Assembly: GCF_009828925.2 (NCBI RefSeq) | Contig: NZ_WUTY02000001.1 | Span: 4,060,492-4,124,491 of the forward strand | Length of the DNA: 64,000 nt | Source of the DNA: Methylicorpusculum oleiharenae | GTDB lineage: Bacteria; Pseudomonadota; Gammaproteobacteria; Methylococcales; Methylomonadaceae | Direction: 5' to 3' | In this document: piece by piece, positions 37,972 to 46,229 of the stretch | Layout of the letters: each line of letters opens with the position of its first letter | How positions within the stretch are numbered: position 1 is the first letter of the stretch | Made by a program: the position numbers and the translations under genes | Notes under the pieces: generated by a model | Database searches by the model: none | What the model saw: only the letters and a program-made list of their open reading frames with translations | Told to the model about the DNA's origin: nothing

Positions 37972-38180
37972 GGTCATTATAGTGCCATTTTGAAACTTCA
38001 TGAAACAAGTTATTGATAGTAACTATTTGTAATATATGTGTTATATTTAAGTTATTGTTTCAATCTGTTTCAGGCTGAACTATACTGTCAACGTCATTTT
38101 GTTACCTATCTGTTACCTAAACTCAGCCTTCTCATTCCTATCATCCCAAATGTTCATTTACGCTTCGCTGGATTGATACC

Positions 38181-39326
38181 GTGAAACTTCCAGACCAAGG
38201 CCAGACCGACTATTTTGATGAGCGGACCACTGGACTCGGATTACGCATTTCATCTGCCGGACGGAAAAGCTGGTTTGTCATGTATCGCCATGCCGGTCGT
38301 TTGCGCCGCTATACGCTTGGCACCTTCCCTGCCCTCGGCTTAGCGGACGCCCGAGAAAAAGCCAAAGCATTGTTGCACGAAGCGGCGCTGGGCAATGATC
38401 CTGCAAGTGAAAAGCAAGTCAATCGCGGCGCTGTCACATTCGGCCAATTAGCCGAGCAATATATTGAGTTACATGCCAAGGCTAGAAAAAAATCCTGGAA
38501 GGAAGATCAACGTATCCTTGACCATGACGCTTTACCCCTGTGGAAAAATGTAAAAGCCCATGAGATCAAACGACGCGACATAATTGCGCTGTTAGATAAA
38601 ATCGTTCTGCGCGCACCCATCCAAGCTAATCGTACCCTCGCTTTAGTGCGAAAATTATTTAACTGGGCAATCAGCCGAGATTTGCTTGAGATCAACCCCT
38701 GTGCTCAGGTTCAAATGCCGGCAAAAGAAAACAAGAAAGATCGCGTGCTTTCAGAAGACGAGATTGTCCAATTTTGGGAAACCCTAAGCTCTGCATCCAT
38801 GAGTGAACTCTCTCGGTTATGCTTGCAGTTTCAGTTAGTGACGGCGCAACGTAAAGGTGAAATTGTCATCGCCGAATGGTGCGAGTTTGATCTTAATAAT
38901 GGCTGGTGGACAATTCCGAGTGAAAAAGTCAAAAACAAATTATCCCATCGGGTTCCGTTATCCCCGTCGGCTTTAAGTCTGCTTGAAAAAATTAAATTGA
39001 TTTCTGGAGAATCACGCTGGCTCTTCCCTTCCGCTAAAGGGGATAAACCTATACGGGATACCAGTATTGATCATGCGCTACATAAAAATGAAGCCTTATT
39101 TCAAATCCCGCCTTTTACGCCTCATGATCTGCGCCGGACTGCTGCGAGCCACATGACCAGCCTGGGCGTATCGAGACTGACGGTGTCAAAGATACTCAAT
39201 CACAGTGAGAGCGGAATCACCGCTGTTTATGATCGGCACAGTTATGACCGAGAAAAACGCGATGCCTTAATGTTATGGAGTGACCGCTTGCTCGATATGG
39301 CAGCGGCAAAGCAGAAATGCAGGTGA
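38181..39326 (+). CDS. Tyrosine recombinase / phage-type integrase
   Basis: 381 residues with an N-terminal arm-binding DUF4102-like domain (DYFDERTTGLGLRIS, YTLGTFPALGLADARE), a core-binding domain, and the catalytic domain. The catalytic residues are R in VTAQRKGEIV, HxxR in TPHDLRRTAAS, H in LNHSESG and nucleophile Y in TAVYDRHSYDREK. It would integrate an element at the tRNA-Thr end beside it. The start is uncertain: GTG at 38181 is used, but family-like residues (FTLRWIDTV) continue in frame upstream without an ATG. Confidence 0.9.
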   Translation: MKLPDQGQTDYFDERTTGLGLRISSAGRKSWFVMYRHAGRLRRYTLGTFPALGLADAREKAKALLHEAALGNDPASEKQVNRGAVTFGQLAEQYIELHAKARKKSWKEDQRILDHDALPLWKNVKAHEIKRRDIIALLDKIVLRAPIQANRTLALVRKLFNWAISRDLLEINPCAQVQMPAKENKKDRVLSEDEIVQFWETLSSASMSELSRLCLQFQLVTAQRKGEIVIAEWCEFDLNNGWWTIPSEKVKNKLSHRVPLSPSALSLLEKIKLISGESRWLFPSAKGDKPIRDTSIDHALHKNEALFQIPPFTPHDLRRTAASHMTSLGVSRLTVSKILNHSESGITAVYDRHSYDREKRDALMLWSDRLLDMAAAKQKCR

Positions 39327-39486
39327 CGGTTGCCGGATATCAGCGTATTCAGCACTCTAATTTTGTTGTAAGCCAGCAAATTGAGTGTTGGAAACCTCGA
39401 TAATTCAGTTCTATAGAGCAATCCCTTCGTGCAAAAATCTCATCAATTTTAATGCTACTCCGTGTTGCTATCCGGGCTGAAGTAAT

Positions 39487-39660
39487 GAGCAGACCAAATC
39501 CGGCGACGATTATGCAGCAAGCGTCTATGTTATCGTCAGTGGCGGCCCTGCTTTCTGGCAAACCATGGCCATCAATTATGTTGGTTCAAGTAGCCTGCCG
39601 GTCGGCAAAGTTTGGCTTAATACCTACGCCCAATCAGGTCTTAACGGTAAATTGCACTGA
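39487..39660 (+). pseudogene. DUF3047 protein remnant
   Basis: A 57-codon frame with no start reads SGDDYAASVYVIVSGGPAFW and YVGSSSLPVGKVWLNTYA, which are the conserved centre of DUF3047 secreted proteins. Both ends are missing. A second startless frame (GAIYDGLNYEFREDIHYLER) runs to a stop at about 39820 and is not recognised. The other bases in 39327-39850 hold no gene. Confidence 0.65.
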
Positions 39661-39850
39661 GATCATCAACCGATCAAACGGATACCTGTTATTCAGAAAA
39701 AGGCGCTATTTATGATGGCCTTAATTACGAATTTCGGGAAGATATTCACTATCTTGAGCGGTTGCTATCCTGTCCGACAGCGATAATTCTCAAGGCACAA
39801 GGCAACGGCTTATTGCAGTGATATTTACATTAAATTTAACGTGATACCCA

Positions 39851-40222
39851 TTAATCAAAATCCGAGTTGTTAATCAATTTCAAAAGACTGCTTGAAAATT
39901 GGCCATTCTGGGTTTTGTGCGTATTATCCTCATAGACAACATCGCTATTTACCGGCTCAGCCAAAACCTTTATATCCGTTTTTTCTTCAATTTTCCGGGC
40001 TTTGCTTACCGGACCTGCTGAACCGTTTTTAACCTTAAGCCCCTGCCTGGCGGTCTTCACTGTCTTGATATGACCAATATAATCAAGCAAGGCCTTCTGA
40101 AAATGCCCTGCCGTTAATCTTCCTCGCTTATCTGAACTCAATGAATCCAGCCAAGCCATGATGATCTTATGATTAGGGTTTGATGAGCTCAGAGCCATCT
40201 TGATATATCTCTTTTTCTCCAT
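39851..40222 (-). CDS. Hypothetical accessory protein
   Basis: 123 residues, strongly basic in the middle (KTVKTARQGLKVKNGSAG) with a helical N-terminus (MEKKRYIKMALSSSNPNHK, IIMAWLDSLSSDKRGRLTAG) and an acidic, disordered C-terminus. It could bind nucleic acid, and it is reminiscent in style of plasmid partition or regulatory accessory proteins. Not recognised. GGGGTGAT precedes the ATG; a similar leader precedes the small gene at 50172-50393. Confidence 0.55.
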   Translation of the reverse strand: MEKKRYIKMALSSSNPNHKIIMAWLDSLSSDKRGRLTAGHFQKALLDYIGHIKTVKTARQGLKVKNGSAGPVSKARKIEEKTDIKVLAEPVNSDVVYEDNTHKTQNGQFSSSLLKLINNSDFD

Positions 40223-40515
40223 AATGGATCACCCCTGACACGTGTTTAATTGCGTAAATTAGCCCTCACACATCGCTTAGCAGCCATTCAAAGTGGGGCA
40301 TTCTTAACAAGAATGCTTAGACGATAACGACTCGCTCGTCAGTTGATACCTGTATTTCTTGTAACCCGTTTAACCGATTTTGGGGAAGTGGAATCAACGC
40401 CTCCCTCCAAAATGAGCCCCTTACCTTTTCGGTCTAGCTAAGCGCCTTACGAAAACACGCTCATCACTCCGCAGAGGATTACCGGTTAAAGCTTGAATCC
40501 AAGCAGGAATATAAA

Positions 40516-40583
40516 CTTTAATAACGCGCCTCGTTATTAAAGAATAACGTGCTAAAATTTAATAATGAAGTTTGTTATTAAAG
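40516..40583. promoter_or_regulatory. Two tandem palindromic operators upstream of fic
   Basis: Site 1 (40516-40542): CTTTAATAAC, 7 bases, GTTATTAAAG, a perfect palindrome. Site 2 (40557-40583): ATTTAATAAT, 7 bases, GTTATTAAAG, nearly perfect. They are 41 bases apart, about four helical turns, and end 9 bases before the Fic start codon. This arrangement strongly suggests repressor binding over the promoter, most simply by the winged-helix end of the Fic protein itself. Confidence 0.75.
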
Positions 40584-40592
40584 GCTATCGTC

Positions 40593-41810
40593 ATGAAAAA
40601 ATCCGATCTTTGCGCATCAAGACAAAAGTTGCTGGTGCCTGTCGATGGTTATTCTGGCGCTTTTGCGCTTGTACCGCCACTCACACCGCGAAAGATGGCG
40701 ATAGCTGGCATTCCTAACGAATTAATTCATGCTCACGAGGCGCTTAGCGATCTAAAGCTGCTAACACATCAACTTCCAAATCCAGATATCGTGATGCGGA
40801 CATTGGATCGACGTGAAGCGGTGCTGAGCAGTCAAATCGAGGGCACTCACTCTGATGTCAACGACTTGTTTATCTACGAAGCGACCGGAAGTGATGAAGG
40901 TTTACCAAAAGATGTATTAGTAACCCTTAATTATGTCAAAGCGCTTGATTATGGCCTTAAACGAATTCGTAACGGCAACAGCAAGGCATTGACTAATGAA
41001 TTGTTATTAGCATTACATCGGCATCTTATGGAGGGGGTTAAAGAGTTCAAAGGAACACCTGGGGAGTTTAGAAAAAAGCAAAATTGGATTGGCGGATTCA
41101 AAATCTATGACGCTCGATTTGTGCCCCCTCCCGCCTGTCATGTTCAATACTGCATGAATGACCTCGAATCATTTCTGAACTATGAACCTGATGAAGAAGA
41201 TTATGGGGTAATTTCAATCGTACTTCGGATGGCGATAGCGCATGCACAATTTGAAACTATTCATCCCTTTATTGATGGCAATGGTCGAGTGGGGCGGTTA
41301 TTATTACCCCTGATGCTTGCAAAAGAAGATTATCCACCGGTTTACTTGGCTGGCTTCTTAAAATCAAACCAAAAAGAGTATTATGACGCCTTGGCAAATG
41401 TGCAACTGCAAGAAAAATGGCAAGACTGGATTGTTTTTTTTGCAGAAGGCGTCAAATTCGCTGCACATGATTCAATAATGACAGCTAAAGGACTTCTTTC
41501 TATCCTTAAGCGATGGCAAATAGCCGTCAATGACCTCGGACAGCGTTCTGATTCAGCGATTAATAAGCTCCCCGAACTTCTAATCGCTAATCCTGTTGTT
41601 AGTGTAAATCAAGTCAAAGACAAGCTTGGCATTTCCTTTCCTGCCGCAAATACGGCGCTGAACAAATTAAATCAAATGGGTATTGTTGAGCAATCAGATC
41701 GCCAACGGAACAGAATATTTGTCGCCCTGGAAGCTATTAAACTGCTGAATAGTTCACCCTCTGATTTGCAAAATGAAGATAGAAAGGATGAAAGAAGAAC
41801 GCTATTTTAG
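40593..41810 (+). CDS. Fic-family adenylyltransferase with C-terminal winged helix
   Basis: 405 residues. An N-terminal Fic_N domain carries the class II inhibitory motif SSQIEGT (around residue 84). The Fic core carries HPFIDGNGRVGRL, the full catalytic motif, and a C-terminal winged helix (VSVNQVKDKLGISFPAANTALNKL) follows. The enzyme transfers AMP from ATP to a protein Ser/Thr/Tyr and is held back by its own glutamate. The start is the ATG at 40593; the short in-frame extension to 40572 crosses the second operator. The C-terminal helix-turn-helix suggests that it also controls its own promoter. Confidence 0.92.
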   Translation: MKKSDLCASRQKLLVPVDGYSGAFALVPPLTPRKMAIAGIPNELIHAHEALSDLKLLTHQLPNPDIVMRTLDRREAVLSSQIEGTHSDVNDLFIYEATGSDEGLPKDVLVTLNYVKALDYGLKRIRNGNSKALTNELLLALHRHLMEGVKEFKGTPGEFRKKQNWIGGFKIYDARFVPPPACHVQYCMNDLESFLNYEPDEEDYGVISIVLRMAIAHAQFETIHPFIDGNGRVGRLLLPLMLAKEDYPPVYLAGFLKSNQKEYYDALANVQLQEKWQDWIVFFAEGVKFAAHDSIMTAKGLLSILKRWQIAVNDLGQRSDSAINKLPELLIANPVVSVNQVKDKLGISFPAANTALNKLNQMGIVEQSDRQRNRIFVALEAIKLLNSSPSDLQNEDRKDERRTLF

Positions 41811-41957
41811 TCATGAAACTGGGAAGATATTTTGTATGTGCTCAACGGGTTACCAAGGCACACGGCAAGGTGAACTCTGGTTTACGAGGAATCTGCCGCC
41901 TGTCTTAGCCATTTGAGTAAAATAATGGCAATCAAGTAAAAGTCAAAAGACCCGTCC

Positions 41958-42104
41958 ATGATCGAAGGAATTGATGCTGACGAGTACATCCAGCAAAATG
42001 CTGATCCCATTTGGCTGCATCAACACGGCTTGTGGGAATACATCAGGGACGAGGGAGAAATGCACGAAGCCGATAACGATAAATTGAATGTCTCAGCCCG
42101 ATAA
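41958..42104 (+). CDS. Small acidic protein upstream of membrane gene
   Basis: A 48-codon frame (MIEGIDADEYIQQNADPIW ... GEMHEADNDKLNVSAR) that overlaps the next gene by 17 bases. The composition is protein-like, with aromatic and acidic residues. The overlap suggests translational coupling. Too short for a family call. Confidence 0.45.
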   Translation: MIEGIDADEYIQQNADPIWLHQHGLWEYIRDEGEMHEADNDKLNVSAR

Positions 42105-43044
42105 TCAAAACGATCAAGCAAAGCTTCCGGGCCAGTGTCTTGCTTGTGGTTTCGCGCAAACTTTCGAACAACACCGGAAAAATCTAAGCAACATCGTTGA
42201 GTCGCATCTTGATGAGGCCAAAAACCGTGTCACACCCGTCTATTTGGCTTATTTTGCTTCAACAAGTGTTGTCTTAAGCCGCCATTGGCGACACCGAGGC
42301 GATATTCCCAGGGAGTTAGCTGCCCTGCCCCGTTCTGTTTGGGGTTTTATCAAGTCAACCGCCACCCGGAAGAAAAATCAACCGAATAAACAACTCAATT
42401 CGGTTGCTTTATCGGGTAAGCAACTTGAGTTGTATTCCGTGATTGAAGTCGAGTTGCTTGATTTACCCGGCTTGGACAAAAAGCTCCAGGATCATATTGC
42501 TCATTATCAAGCTAATTTCGAGGCTCAATTGAGTGATTTGCTTGACGGACTGCCCACCCATCAGCGTGAAGACGTTGAGAGACAACTCGCCCATCATATT
42601 GAACGAATGTCTGTTCCTGTTGAAGGTTCACGAGAAGCCTTGATGTTTTTATTGACCGGATTACTCGGGAAAGGTCTGGGAGCCAGTGGCTTTGGCAGCA
42701 GCATCGCTACTGGACAGGCTGCTGCAACAGCGATTTATACCAGCAATCTGTCCTGGTGGGGCAGTTTATGGGTGAGTCTAACCGGAGTTCCTGCTTGGGT
42801 AGGTTGGGTTGGGGCAACCAGCGGATTAATGGCCACCCTCATCATCGCGCCTTTTTTATCACCTTTGCTGGAAGTTGGCATCAATCGATTTCGAGGCAAA
42901 AAGATGTTACTTGAAATCATTGAGCAAGTGAGGAAGCGTGTCATCAAACCACCAAACGATGCGGTCGATGTTTTAGGCAAGTTGGCGGTCTATCTGCAAC
43001 TCCTTCCGGATATTATTCATTTTGCGGCAAAGATCAAGCCATGA
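42088..43044 (+). CDS. Hypothetical protein with glycine-rich membrane region
   Basis: 318 residues. The N-terminus has a CLACG pair and a helical soluble region to about 180. From about 190 to 265 it is hydrophobic and rich in Gly and Ala (LLGKGLGASGFGSSIATGQA, WVGWVGATSGLMATLIIAPF), consistent with two or three membrane helices, followed by a basic amphipathic tail. The layout resembles proteins that insert into membranes, but I know no family. It follows a 48-codon gene and lies between Fic and the nif-type genes. Confidence 0.6.
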   Translation: MSQPDNQNDQAKLPGQCLACGFAQTFEQHRKNLSNIVESHLDEAKNRVTPVYLAYFASTSVVLSRHWRHRGDIPRELAALPRSVWGFIKSTATRKKNQPNKQLNSVALSGKQLELYSVIEVELLDLPGLDKKLQDHIAHYQANFEAQLSDLLDGLPTHQREDVERQLAHHIERMSVPVEGSREALMFLLTGLLGKGLGASGFGSSIATGQAAATAIYTSNLSWWGSLWVSLTGVPAWVGWVGATSGLMATLIIAPFLSPLLEVGINRFRGKKMLLEIIEQVRKRVIKPPNDAVDVLGKLAVYLQLLPDIIHFAAKIKP

Positions 43045-43074
43045 TTGATAGCGTATAAGTCCTTTTTCCAGGCA

Positions 43075-43500
43075 CTATCGCCTTGAAAAGAGAGCCATGC
43101 TGGTTATAAAGATTGGGCGTAAGTTTATTAAGGGTAGACGGAAGTGTTGCGCCACCTCTGCATGCTTGCCGCTGGACGAGGCATAGATCAAGGCCGTGGC
43201 GCCGCTGGGGTTTTGATAATCGACATTAATTCCGGCCGCTATCATCAAGCCGATGCACGCGCCGGACCCGGCAAAACAGGCGGCCCATAAGGCGTTGTTG
43301 CCGTAATCATCCCGTACGTTTAAATCGGCACCGTTATCTAAAAGATAAGCCAGTATGTCGGGCCGGGCTTGCTGTGCCGCTATAATTAACGGGTGTAGCC
43401 CCTTGTCGTTAGTCGCCAGCGGCGCCTTGGCATGAAACCCGTTAGCGATAAACCAGCCGGAAATTTCTTCGGATATGTTCAATTCAACCTGCCTGTTCAA
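43075..43500 (-). pseudogene. Ankyrin-repeat protein, C-terminally truncated
   Basis: 141 codons with about three ankyrin repeats (GLHPLIIAAQQARPDILAYL, NNALWAACFAGSGACIGLMI, ATALIYASSSGKHAEVAQ). After the third repeat, near 43140, the sequence becomes unrelated (HFRLPLINLRPIF), so the gene seems to have lost its end at a rearrangement joint. Ankyrin proteins occur beside flavodoxin genes in nitrogen-fixation clusters. The ATG overlaps the preceding frame by four bases. Confidence 0.65.
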
Positions 43501-43773
43501 ACTACCGAGGGCCGGTGGAGCAGGGATAAATGGCCGACACCGGCCTCGTAAAGTTTGTCCGCCAATTCCATCCGCCCGGCCGGACCCTTACCGCGCAGAA
43601 ATTTCAGTTCATCTATGGTCAGCACGGTAGCGGCAATCAAGCTAACCGTACCGCCAGGCATGGGCAAGTCAGACCCTAGGTGGCGTGGCTTACTCAACAA
43701 GGCTCCAACGCGTCCGCGGCCGTCCTTAGTCGGCCAGCGGGGTCAGGTCGGGTTCGTGATTGGCGGATAGCAT
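43497..43773 (-). pseudogene. Small nif-associated protein with a frameshift
   Basis: An ATG two bases after the flavodoxin stop opens MLSANHEPDLTPLAD and hits TAA. In the next frame the sequence continues DGRGRVGALLSKPRHLGSDL, then GGTVSLIAATVLTIDELKFL, and ends ELADKLYEAGVGHLSLLHR before overlapping the ankyrin start. The coupling on both sides argues for one gene of about 92 codons broken by a single frameshift. Family not recognised. Confidence 0.55.
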
Positions 43774-43775
43774 GA

Positions 43776-44330
43776 TCAAGCCGCCTGCGCCAAATTCGGC
43801 AACAGTTGCGGCTTGATTTGCTCCAGCCAGATGCTAAGCCGTTCATCGGTCAAATGCGGCTGGCCGCGCTGATCCAAAACCAAGCCGACGAACTGGTTGT
43901 CGATGATGGAGGCCGAATATTCGAATTGGTAGCCTTCGGTGCTCCAGCGGCCGACCATTTTGGCACCATTGCCGTAAAACACCTGATACAGTTTGATCAA
44001 GGAACTGGCGAAGCGCGATGCGTAACGCTCCTGATGGCCCAAGCCGAAGAGGGCAACCCGCTTGCCGCTCAGATCGGCATCGTCAAGGTAGGGTAAGAAC
44101 TCGGCCCAATTGGCTTCCAGGCAACCCGCCGCCAGACCTGGCAAGTCGCCGACGCCGTAACTGGGCGTACCCAAGATCAAAGCGTCGTACCGCAGCAGTT
44201 CGGCGGGGCTGGTGCGATTGATGTTTTTGGGCTTGTCAGCTAACTCTTCGCCCAACAGGCCATGAATTTTTTTGGCCACCAGGCGGGTGCTGCCGGTATC
44301 CGTGCCGAAAAAAATGCCGATTTTGCTCAT
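43776..44330 (-). CDS. nifF: NifF-like long-chain flavodoxin
   Basis: 184 residues with the FMN phosphate loop FGTDTGSTRLVAKKI, the first FMN-edge segment LGTPSYGVGDLPG and the long-chain insertion after LFGLGHQERYASRF. Long-chain flavodoxins of this kind feed electrons to nitrogenase reductase. The assignment to NifF rather than a general flavodoxin rests on the neighbours (NifX-like genes and a NifA-type promoter nearby) and on its own -24/-12-like promoter. AGGTGAC precedes the ATG. Confidence 0.8.
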   Translation of the reverse strand: MSKIGIFFGTDTGSTRLVAKKIHGLLGEELADKPKNINRTSPAELLRYDALILGTPSYGVGDLPGLAAGCLEANWAEFLPYLDDADLSGKRVALFGLGHQERYASRFASSLIKLYQVFYGNGAKMVGRWSTEGYQFEYSASIIDNQFVGLVLDQRGQPHLTDERLSIWLEQIKPQLLPNLAQAA

Positions 44331-44387
44331 AAGTCACCTGTCATCGAGTTTGCTGGGTTAGGCCAAGCTGCCTTTTATTTCAAAGCA

Positions 44388-44402
44388 GCAAATTTCGATC
44401 CA
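44388..44402 (-). promoter_or_regulatory. Candidate sigma-54 promoter of the flavodoxin gene
   Basis: On the minus strand TGGATC, five bases, TTGC gives the invariant GG and GC of a -24/-12 promoter with the exact spacing, about 58 bases before the start codon. The -24 box is imperfect (TGGATC rather than TGGCAC) and I find no TGT-N10-ACA site just upstream. Confidence 0.5.
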
Positions 44403-44768
44403 GGTTTTGAAGAATCAATGGGAATATTTTTTTATTAAATATCAGTTATTTGTAGCGGATGTTGATCGGAAAAGCTGCGGGCAAATGAGGTCATGGCTAC
44501 AATTGCAGGGCAAATGCAACAATTGCCCTACCCGGTGTGGACTCCGGCCGTCCAGCAAACTGGAAATCTGGCCTTTCAAGTCCGGGTTGCGATCGGCTTC
44601 GAAAAACAGGTTGAGCACAATGCCAGATGAGTAGAGGAGCGCTCGACGAACAAGCGCATGAAATAATCGGGGGGTCAGAATAAAGTTATATTTTCAGGCT
44701 TCTCGATCGATGCGGTTCGTTCCTTACCGCATCCTACCGTGCTAATCACTCGGGTTTAAACGTGTTAA
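44403..44768. other. Intergenic stretch between flavodoxin and NifX-like gene
   Basis: The minus strand at about 44460-44660 shows a startless frame with LNLFFEADRNPDLKGQISSL that looks protein-like, possibly a decayed gene. Nothing else is recognised. Confidence 0.35.
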
Positions 44769-45155
44769 TTAACTGTTATCCTCTTTTCGGCATTGTTGTT
44801 CCAGATGCGGTAAATCTTCGGTTAAATTGCCAGCTCGATAGGCTTCCAAAGCAGTGAGGGGTAAAGTCTCAACAGTGGTCAATAAAGTCGTGTTTCTCTG
44901 CAATAAATTTCGTTTGACCCCGTCTCCGGCCGATCCAGCAATAACGACATCAACATAATGCAAAGGATGACGATTACCATCGCCACGCACATGCCATTCA
45001 TGAAGACTACCGGCATCTGTCAGGTCAAGTGTCCACGCAAGGCTTGGTTCCGACGCGTCGGAAACCACGTAAACTAGCCATCGTAAAGCTCTCCCCGCAT
45101 GAGGCGCAAGGTTTCCATCGTCTCCGACAGCCAATGCAATCAGTTTTTCGGTCAT
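44769..45155 (-). CDS. NifX/NafY-family (dinitrogenase FeMo-cofactor) protein
   Basis: 128 residues of the Fe-Mo cofactor-binding fold (PF02579 type): a start IALAVGDDGNLAPHAGRALRW, a central HYVDVVIAGSAGDGVKRNL, and the TTVETLPLTALEAYRAGNL end. Family members bind or carry NifB-cofactor or FeMo-cofactor during nitrogenase assembly. GAGGAA precedes the ATG. It is divergent from a second member of the same family at 45464, and the NifA-type site between them could serve both. Confidence 0.8.
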   Translation of the reverse strand: MTEKLIALAVGDDGNLAPHAGRALRWLVYVVSDASEPSLAWTLDLTDAGSLHEWHVRGDGNRHPLHYVDVVIAGSAGDGVKRNLLQRNTTLLTTVETLPLTALEAYRAGNLTEDLPHLEQQCRKEDNS

Positions 45156-45332
45156 TGTAAAAATTCCTCGTAAAAATGAAATTTGTTGGGAAGTAGAACG
45201 CTTCGCCAGGAATAAGTCAACTGCACGTGAGCTTCAATGGTTAATAGGAAATTCATTAATGGCACCGGCCTACTGAAATAGTAAACGCCGACCGAATGTG
45301 TGCCCTCAACCGTAAAAGTAAGCGTTATTTTT

Positions 45333-45348
45333 TGTTACAAAGCCAACA
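45333..45348. promoter_or_regulatory. NifA-type upstream activator site
   Basis: TGT, ten bases, ACA: the exact consensus of NifA binding sites, 78 bases above the -24 box of the promoter at 45411. It lies in the 308-base gap between the two divergent NifX-like genes. Confidence 0.75.
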
Positions 45349-45410
45349 AATTCATCGAGTTCGTATCTGATCGTAACCGCTAAATCCTTGACTATAAGAT
45401 CTTTTCAGAT

Positions 45411-45425
45411 TGGCACTCGTCTTGC
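45411..45425 (+). promoter_or_regulatory. Sigma-54 (-24/-12) promoter
   Basis: TGGCAC (45411-45416), five bases, TTGC (45422-45425): a near-perfect RpoN promoter (consensus TGGCACG-N4-TTGC). Transcription would start near 45437, 27 bases before the ATG at 45464. With the NifA site upstream this indicates expression under nitrogen-fixing conditions. Confidence 0.88.
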
Positions 45426-45463
45426 TGCGCTCAAATAAAGCCATTTCCGACAGTAAAAAACGC

Positions 45464-45826
45464 ATGCCTAGATTCCCTGTAAAAGTGGCGGTCGCTAGCA
45501 AAGAAGGACTAGCCATTAGCGAGCATTTCGGCCACACCAAACAATTTCGCATCTACGAAGTCAGCCCGGAAAGCTGCAAATTGCTTGAAATACGGGAAGT
45601 CTCCAACTATTGCCTGGGCCAACAGGGAGACCAGTCCGCAATGGTGGGCATCCTGGAGGCTATCAAAGATTGTCATGCCGTATTCATCGCTAAAATTGGA
45701 GAAGGACCTATTGAAAAATGTCAGGCCATCGGAGTAAAAGCGGTTTCAGATTTCGCCTACCAAGCCATCGAAGCTTCATTAATCGATTATGTCAGTCACT
45801 TAGACACCTCTGAGGCAACACCATGA
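45464..45826 (+). CDS. NifX-like FeMo-cofactor biosynthesis protein
   Basis: 120 residues of the PF02579 family: KVAVASKEGLAISEHFGHTK opens the fold, then VFIAKIGEGPIEKCQAIGVK and AYQAIEASLIDYV. The GHxxxF segment (FGHTKQF) matches NifX/NifB-tail proteins. The start is the ATG at 45464, placed just after the sigma-54 promoter; an upstream in-frame start at 45410 would lie inside that promoter. First gene of an operon with the next two. Confidence 0.88.
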   Translation: MPRFPVKVAVASKEGLAISEHFGHTKQFRIYEVSPESCKLLEIREVSNYCLGQQGDQSAMVGILEAIKDCHAVFIAKIGEGPIEKCQAIGVKAVSDFAYQAIEASLIDYVSHLDTSEATP

Positions 45827-46197
45827 ACTTCGTACAAGTTCAGACTTGGGTAAAAGCCCACCCCTTGCATCCCTTGCACATCGATTGCGCCACTGCCGTC
45901 ATGCTAAAGATACTTGACGGCAAATGCAAAATGCGCGAAGGCGAAAAACGCGTCATGACTATGCTTTATGATGCCATCAAATCGTTTCCGGGTCAGGTTT
46001 TGGAAAGTTCTTTGCATTCCTTGATCGATTCGGCGCGTCATCATGACGACGAAGCACTGAAGCTGTTGATTTATGAAAAAAGAGTATTGGCGGAAACCGC
46101 GATTTCCCGCCCGGTAATGAAAGGCTTTAAAACCATGATCAGGCAGCAAGGCTTATTGGATGGCGCCGACGATGACGATGACGAAGCAGAGCAATGA
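45823..46197 (+). CDS. Unknown protein of the NifA-controlled operon
   Basis: 124 residues, helical, no membrane segment, with an Asp/Glu-rich tail (DGADDDDDEAEQ). HIDCATAVMLKILDGKCKMRE has two cysteines. The ATG overlaps the stop of the NifX-like gene by four bases, so it is co-translated. I do not know the family; by context it is a nitrogen-fixation accessory protein. Confidence 0.75.
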   Translation: MNFVQVQTWVKAHPLHPLHIDCATAVMLKILDGKCKMREGEKRVMTMLYDAIKSFPGQVLESSLHSLIDSARHHDDEALKLLIYEKRVLAETAISRPVMKGFKTMIRQQGLLDGADDDDDEAEQ

Positions 46198-46229
46198 ATC
46201 CGACGATCGCGTGGGCATGAGGTAACATC

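Noticed and set aside
45191-45230. Second sigma-54 promoter for the minus-strand NifX-like gene
   Set aside because: TGGCGA with the right spacing is followed by TCTA instead of TTGC, so the -12 box lacks its GC.
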